Of a DNA stretch of 53,062 nt, positions 48,724-53,062 are shown piece by piece. The translations under genes were made by a program, and so were the position numbers. The DNA lies in NCBI RefSeq assembly GCF_039541915.1, contig NZ_BAABHD010000070.1, forward strand, positions 1-53,062, read 5' to 3'. Within the stretch, counting starts at the first letter, position 1. Every line of letters starts with the position of its first letter. A model generated the notes under the pieces. That model worked only from the letters and a program-made list of their open reading frames with translations. It was not told the origin of the DNA and did not search any database. Origin of the DNA: Nibrella saemangeumensis (lineage in GTDB: Bacteria; Bacteroidota; Bacteroidia; Cytophagales; Spirosomataceae).

Positions 48724-51021
48724 TTAGTCAGCGCCGTAAACGGCGGCCAGAATAAAATCGACAATAAGTTGTGGATTCGGTAAACTGTGCGGATGGTGTT
48801 TGACGCCGGGTTTGTGAATCACCTGAATTGTGCCACCCATCTGCTTCACTTTTTGCGCAAACAGGGCGGTGTTTTCTTCCACCGGCACCACCTCGTCGGC
48901 ATCGCCCACGACGTGCAGCATGGGGTAGCCACCCTTAACAATGTCGGTCACCTGATCCAGCGGGTTGTTGCGAAAGGCTGCCGTTTCGGCTTCTGTCTGG
49001 TAGCCGTAGGCCTTCTTGAACAGCTCCCAATCAGCCGGGCTTCCGGGGCCTTTTCCTTTGCCACCCGGCCAGCTCCGCAGATCCAGTACGGGGGCATCGG
49101 CGTAGACGCAGGCCACCTTGTCGGGGTTTCGGGCGGCCCAGTTGTAGACGTACACCCCGCCCCGGCTCAGGCCCTCCAGCACTGCTTTTTTGGCCAGACC
49201 CGCCGTTTGCAGAAACTGGTAAAAGTTGTTCCAGATCGTTACGGCTTCCTGATTGCCAAACAACTCGGCCACGTCGCAGTACACCAGGTGAAAACCCCGG
49301 TCCAGCAGAGCAATGTCGGTCTGCGGCTCATGCCCCCAGAACCGCGCCCGCCAGATCCAGGGCTGACCAGCCGCTACCACGCGGGGCTTTACAAGTTTGG
49401 CCTTGCGACCTCCAAACGTAAAATCGGCGCAGTCGTAGCCATGGAATGAGGTGACCTGATACGGTACCTTCAGTCGCTGGAAAATATCAAAACCGGCTAC
49501 CGCTTTCGTCGTAATCGCGTCAGACACCCGTTTGGCGATCAGGGTATTGCCGGCCGGGTCTGGATGAAGCTTGTCCGGGAAGAGGGCTTCCCGCTCCAGC
49601 GTCAGGGCGTGCAGGTCAATCAGTTCTACCTTCTCCTCGTACGCTACCTGCCGGATGCGGGGAATGATCTGCTGCGTTATGACCGCATCGATCTGGCGGG
49701 TGGTATCGGTCAGATACGAAGCCACCGGCAGCAACACAATGATGCGCGGCCGGGACGGCAGATCCTTAAACGACCGGATCAGCGCCTGGTAATCGGCCAC
49801 AAACCGGTCGGTTATCTGCAGGCGGTAGGGCAAGCGGCTGTCGTTGGTCCCCAGCTTAATGGTGACGATGTCGGGTCGGCTGTTGAGCGCATCCTGATAC
49901 CGGGGGGTGGCTACATACGCATTGGTAGTTGTGCTGATGAGTGTTTTACCGCTGACGCCGAAGTTATACACGTCGTAATCGTACCCCAGCAGGTTTTGCA
50001 GCTGGGCGGTATACCCTTCCACATCCGGGTACTTCAGCACGGTACCATGGGTAATGCTGTTGCCAACGCAGGCTACGCGAATACGCTTCGGCCCTGTTCC
50101 GGTCAGGGTAGCCCGAATCCGTTTTTCAATCTGGTCATAGTGCCTGCGGGCCTCGGCCATGGGTAATCCCGGAGCCATGTCTGGACGCTTGTGCCCCGTA
50201 GCCCCCAGCCAGGCGTTTTTCATGATGCCCTGCCGCTGGCTCACCAGGCGCAGAATTTCTTCGCCCCTGGGGTGTACCGATACACTCGACAGCATGGTGG
50301 CCGTATCCGGAATGGTTTCGCCCAGATACCGGAGTACCGGCTTTGCCATCAGCCAGTGGCCCAGTTCACCGGGATGTACGCCATCATTGGCCAGTTTAAA
50401 CGCGGGATCGGCTTTCCGCTTGTCGTCCAGCAACCGGGTCATCGGAAAATGAATATCGGCCACCTCCCACTTCAGTGAATCGCGCTGCGCCAGCAGCCAC
50501 TCGGCATATGCATCCAGCGTGCGGTTGTAGCCCTGCGTACCCAGCGTTTTGTCGTCATGCACCGGCGGGGTCAGGAACACAATTTTTTTGGCCCCGCTCT
50601 TCTTCAGTTCACGATGCAGCCATTTCATCCCCTCCCGGTACGCCTTAAACCGCGCCCCCTCCAGCGGCATATAGATGCCATCGTTCATGCCGTAGCAGGC
50701 AAACACCACGTCGGGACGGGTCTGGGCCAGCACCCGGTGCAGCCGTTCGTGCAGGTCGGGCCGGGGAAAGCGGCCATCGGCATGGTTGGGTTCGCTCAGG
50801 CCGGAGACGGTTTCGCTGGGCAGGCCGGCATTGATAAATTCCAGTTGCTGGCTGGGGTAGTGCGTGCGCCAGTAGGCTTCAATTGCCGTTACGTAGGTGC
50901 CCGAATAGGTAATGCTGTTGCCCAGGAACAGGATGCGTTTGGTACCTTTCGGAAACGGGTTGGCCTGGGCGAGTAGAGCCGACAGGACTCCCATCAGGAA
51001 CAGCAGGGCTATTTTTTTCAT
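48724..51021 (-). CDS. Three-domain esterase: SGNH + SGNH + alpha/beta hydrolase
   Basis: A 765-aa secreted protein (signal peptide ALLFLMGVLSALLAQA). Domain 1, residues 28-235, is an SGNH/GDSL hydrolase: Ser36 in FLGNSITYSG, block III GMNDG (111-115) and Asp213/His217 in NDGVHPGE. Domain 2, residues 312-505, is a second SGNH domain: Ser322 in CVGNSITHGT, GTNDS (391-395), and Asp483/His486 in PDKLHPD. Domain 3, residues 520-765, is an alpha/beta hydrolase: nucleophile Ser619 in LEGLSRGG, Asp707/709 in VVGDADEVVP and His in GVKHHPHSL. All three active sites look intact. SGNH domains of this type deacetylate plant polysaccharides. A -7 box at 51059-51066 and a hairpin at 48638 suggest a monocistronic gene. 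Confidence 0.93.
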   Translation of the reverse strand: MKKIALLFLMGVLSALLAQANPFPKGTKRILFLGNSITYSGTYVTAIEAYWRTHYPSQQLEFINAGLPSETVSGLSEPNHADGRFPRPDLHERLHRVLAQTRPDVVFACYGMNDGIYMPLEGARFKAYREGMKWLHRELKKSGAKKIVFLTPPVHDDKTLGTQGYNRTLDAYAEWLLAQRDSLKWEVADIHFPMTRLLDDKRKADPAFKLANDGVHPGELGHWLMAKPVLRYLGETIPDTATMLSSVSVHPRGEEILRLVSQRQGIMKNAWLGATGHKRPDMAPGLPMAEARRHYDQIEKRIRATLTGTGPKRIRVACVGNSITHGTVLKYPDVEGYTAQLQNLLGYDYDVYNFGVSGKTLISTTTNAYVATPRYQDALNSRPDIVTIKLGTNDSRLPYRLQITDRFVADYQALIRSFKDLPSRPRIIVLLPVASYLTDTTRQIDAVITQQIIPRIRQVAYEEKVELIDLHALTLEREALFPDKLHPDPAGNTLIAKRVSDAITTKAVAGFDIFQRLKVPYQVTSFHGYDCADFTFGGRKAKLVKPRVVAAGQPWIWRARFWGHEPQTDIALLDRGFHLVYCDVAELFGNQEAVTIWNNFYQFLQTAGLAKKAVLEGLSRGGVYVYNWAARNPDKVACVYADAPVLDLRSWPGGKGKGPGSPADWELFKKAYGYQTEAETAAFRNNPLDQVTDIVKGGYPMLHVVGDADEVVPVEENTALFAQKVKQMGGTIQVIHKPGVKHHPHSLPNPQLIVDFILAAVYGAD

Positions 51022-51058
51022 GAACAGATTAGGGTCTCTGGTTTAGGAAGTTCTGCGG

Positions 51059-51066
51059 CAAAGGTA
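51059..51066 (-). promoter_or_regulatory. -7 box upstream of the triple esterase gene
   Basis: TACCTTTG on the minus strand, 38 bp upstream of the ATG. The expected -33 TTG is not present at normal spacing. Confidence 0.5.
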
Positions 51067-51350
51067 CAGCGCTGGGGCATAAAGCCGATGCGGTGTATTT
51101 TTCAACTACTACAGGTTAAAATTAGGCCGGAAGAATTTAACAGATTGTCCTATTTAACAGTTTACCTGATTTTTTGTCAAAAATTTATACAAATTATCAG
51201 GCAAATTGAAGGCGAACACTATACCATGTAGTTTCTACCAGTACTGTTTACTATCGCGCTTGACTTAAAATCAGGGCAAAATCTGCTTAGTTGGAGATTT
51301 TGCACCAAAAGCGTATCTTCTACGTTGAACAGCAAAAATCGACAATCGTT
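51067..51350. other. AT-rich stretch without recognised gene
   Basis: This region lies between the esterase promoter and the antitoxin-like remnant. It is AT-rich, with no open frame, hairpin or repeat that I could support. Composition changes sharply near 51110, which may be the left end of the mobile right-hand region. The following stretch to 51754 holds only the remnant at 51351 and the hairpin at 51597. Confidence 0.5.
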
Positions 51351-51422
51351 ATGGCGTTGCAGTACTTATCGGATGTGCATGGAAATCCCACAACGGCAAA
51401 GGTCAGCGCTGTAGCAATCTAA
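51351..51422 (+). pseudogene. Possible antitoxin N-terminal remnant
   Basis: A 23-codon frame (MALQYLSDVHGNPTTAKV...) resembles the start of short Bacteroidota/cyanobacterial antitoxins of the MxxQYIxDxxGxPTAVxIPxxEW type. It stops before the helix that would follow. Only about 14 residues support the call and no toxin gene is adjacent. Confidence 0.35.
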
Positions 51423-51596
51423 AAGCCAATATGCGTTTGCCCAAATCGCTTTCTACGGCTATCTTGCCGACTAAAACAACCTGAGATTATCAAGTAAAAC
51501 AGACAACTCATTGTAACATAAAAGCATAGCGTTGCTAACGGTTTCTCTGACTTGAAAACGGCAAATTTTTAAAGATCGCAGAGAAGCAGTTAAGGC

Positions 51597-51620
51597 GGAC
51601 GCACCCGAACGGGTGTGTCC
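51597..51620 (+). terminator. GC-rich hairpin upstream of the methyltransferase gene
   Basis: Arms of 11 bp (51597-51607 and 51610-51620, one G-T pair) around AA, core GCACCCG/CGGGTGT. It could terminate leftward relic transcription or protect the methyltransferase from read-through. The downstream T-run is weak. Confidence 0.5.
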
Positions 51621-51754
51621 TCTTGCTGTTTCTATATAGTTGTGATCGGGCATTGCCGTGCCTCAAGTCAGCTATCATAGGCAGCGGAGGTTCACACCCT
51701 GTTTTTTTACCTCCTGAGCCTCGGGGTAGTCCACAAATCACCCGACGCTCGACA

Positions 51755-52654
51755 ATGCCCGAACTCCGCTGGCTTGGTAAAGATAAAGTAGTCAATCACC
51801 ACCTCGACGTACCGTTTCGGGTACTCGAACCTCAATATACTTTTGGTCTGGCTAACCACGAAAACCGCATTATACACGGCGACAATCTGGAAGCCCTGAA
51901 AGCACTGCTCCCCTATTACGAAGGCCGCATCAAGTGCATCTACATCGACCCTCCCTACAATACCGGCAATGAGAACTGGGTTTATAACGACAATGTTAAC
52001 GACCCTAAAATTAAGCGGTGGCTCGGCAAAGTGGTAGGCAAGGAAAGCGAAGATTTAAGCCGCCATGACAAATGGCTGTGCATGATGTACCCACGTCTGC
52101 AACTTCTGAAACAGCTACTAGCAGATGACGGAGTTTTGATTGCTTCTATTGATGAGAACGAGTACAGTAGCCTTAAATCTACTTTGGATGAGCTCTTTGC
52201 AAGAAGTAATGCAATAGGCACTATCATTTGGAAAAACGCTACTGATAATAACCCGACAAATATTGCTGTCGAACATGAATACATTATAGTATATGCAAAA
52301 GATAAAAAGCGACTCCCTGCAGTATGGAAATCGGAGGATATTGAAATAAAAGGTAAGCTTATCGAATTAGGCAACCAGTTAAATAGAATTTTCGACGACG
52401 AGGCTGATTTACAGAGGGAGTATACTCGCTGGCACAAAGACAACAAACCATTTATATGGCCGTTTCAGGACTATAAATTCATAGATAAGGGAGGTATTTT
52501 TACAGGAAGCCGTAGCGTACATAATCCGGGTAAAGAAGACTATAGATACGATGTATATCATCCAATAACTGGAAAGCCTTGTCAACAGCCTATGATGGGG
52601 TATAGGTTTCTTCTTAGCCCCCTAAATAACTGGACCAAAGATTCTACAAGTTGA
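51755..52654 (+). pseudogene. Type III-like adenine methyltransferase (Mod), truncated by IS
   Basis: From ATG 51755 the frame has 299 codons; Mod proteins of type III restriction systems are usually 550-650 aa. The catalytic motif IV is DPPYNTGNE (Asp65) preceded by NRIIHGDNLEALKALLP, and YPRLQLLKQLLADDGVLIASIDENE follows. In this beta-class arrangement the S-adenosylmethionine motif (FxGxG) lies in the C-terminal part, which is absent here. Family similarity ends at GYRF (about residue 285); the last 14 residues (LLSPLNNWTKDSTS) come from the inserted element. The remaining protein lacks its cofactor site and should be inactive. A longer upstream frame from 51623 lacks family features. The Res gene, if any, is beyond the window. 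Confidence 0.9.
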
Positions 52655-52671
52655 TAAATGCTAACTTGTAG
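52644..52671 (+). promoter_or_regulatory. Hairpin in front of the orfA start
   Basis: Perfect 9-bp arms CTACAAGTT and AACTTGTAG (52644-52652, 52663-52671) end 5 bp before the orfA ATG. The GGAG ribosome-binding site (52671-52674) begins at the last base of the stem, so in a read-through transcript the stem would partly mask it. Confidence 0.55.
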
Positions 52672-52676
52672 GAGCA

Positions 52677-52976
52677 ATGAAAAGAAGACACTGGACAGCA
52701 GACGAAAAACTTAAGATCCTTTTAGAGGCAGAACAGGAAGGCATCACCGCCACCATTCGCAAACATGGTATCTACAGCAACACCTTCTATCAGTGGAAAG
52801 AGAAGTATGATACAGGTGGTCACCAGGCACTCGCCAGCAAGCACTACCAGATAGATCCTGAGCTAAAACGCCTACAGAAGGAGAATCAGCAGCTCAAGCA
52901 GATGCTAGCCGAAAAAGAATTAGCCCTGCGCATCAAGGAGGAGCTTTTAAAAAAAAGGGTAGTCCTAAAGTTGTAA
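52677..52976 (+). CDS. IS3-family transposase OrfA
   Basis: A 99-aa helix-turn-helix protein: MKRRHWTADEKLKILLEAEQ, the recognition segment IRKHGIYSNTFYQWKEKYD (about residues 22-40), then a leucine-zipper-like coiled coil (LKRLQKENQQLKQMLAEKELALRIKEELLKK). This is the typical OrfA of IS3 elements, which binds the terminal repeats. Near its end the codons for LLKKR lie in a run of eight A (52949-52956), the usual place for the -1 frameshift that makes OrfAB. However, the alternative frames visible downstream meet stops early, so OrfAB production cannot be confirmed from this window. Confidence 0.88.
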   Translation: MKRRHWTADEKLKILLEAEQEGITATIRKHGIYSNTFYQWKEKYDTGGHQALASKHYQIDPELKRLQKENQQLKQMLAEKELALRIKEELLKKRVVLKL

Positions 52977-52983
52977 TGATAGG

Positions 52984-53002
52984 TTGTAGTGAGTCACTAC
53001 AA
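52984..53002. repeat. Perfect palindrome after orfA
   Basis: Arms TTGTAGTGA and TCACTACAA around a single G, 7 bp after the orfA stop. Its position directly behind the A-run fits a pause structure that stimulates frameshifting, though it could equally be a protein-binding site. Confidence 0.55.
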
Positions 53003-53062
53003 ACCGAATGGAGTTGATATGTCGGTTCAGCTTTTTAGAAAAGGACAAGCTCAACCGCACTA

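Larger units (their letters stand above)
52609..53062 (+). mobile_element. IS3-family element, left part only
   Basis: The element starts near where similarity to Mod ends (about 52609-52640; exact end not determined because the right end lies outside the window) and runs off the edge. It carries orfA (52677-52976) preceded by a hairpin; orfB is not covered. It has inserted in the same orientation as the mod gene. Confidence 0.75.

Overview
The window looks like a chromosome segment of a Bacteroidota species, most likely a Cytophagales member of the Spirosoma type. The reasons are the mid-50s GC of most genes (judged by eye), Bacteroidota-style -7 boxes (TAnnTTTG) upstream of several genes, and typical family content: two-FtsX ABC permease, 7TM-AraC regulator, DUF819, DUF1275, DUF1593, TruC and a PIF1-HRDC helicase. 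No rRNA, tRNA or CRISPR array was recognised. The genus is an inference.

Layout. 1-5245 is an AT-rich block bounded by a transposase tail (1-93) and a decayed PIN-toxin gene (4859-5245). It holds a tight three-gene unit: an unrecognised 301-aa protein, a 754-aa tyrosine-decarboxylase-like PLP enzyme, and a zinc-ribbon protein with a degenerate class III nucleotidyl cyclase domain. 5425-12014 has an FtsX/MacB-type permease, an FMO-like flavoprotein, and a 725-aa secreted/anchored one-heme propeller protein. Behind that gene lies a second copy of 70 bp of the flavoprotein gene, fused to an unrelated gene remnant. 12071-19399 is a polysaccharide-degradation set (jelly-roll-like protein, GH43, beta-helix, DUF1593) with DinB and DUF1275 genes inserted. 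19425-25341 contains a truncated rifampin ADP-ribosyltransferase, DUF1801, a GNAT, a cNMP-domain histidine kinase followed by a dithiol-oxidase-like flavoprotein with a striking operator/promoter, a methyltransferase and an NHL protein. 25473-32419 has three alpha/beta hydrolases, an AraC-type membrane regulator, a beta-barrel-like protein, a DUF4386 protein and an MFS transporter.

32555-39477 is a sugar-catabolic locus made of two convergent four-gene operons: oxidoreductase, PIG-L deacetylase, NagB-like deaminase and esterase on the plus strand; aldo/keto reductase, zinc dehydrogenase, ketose epimerase-like protein and mutarotase on the minus strand. 39622-48616 is ordinary core content: TruC, PIF1-type helicase, DUF819, ArgH, an SMP-30/NHL-like protein, an EntS-type MFS protein and small genes, with very clean hairpin terminators. 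48724-51021 is an unusual triple esterase (two SGNH domains and one alpha/beta hydrolase). The right edge is mobile again: an antitoxin-like remnant and a type III-like DNA methyltransferase cut short by an IS3-family element that runs off the window.

The best candidate for something undescribed is the 447-4773 three-gene unit. After it come the triple esterase, the PIG-L/NagB-like amino-sugar operon and the kinase/flavoprotein pair with its operator.
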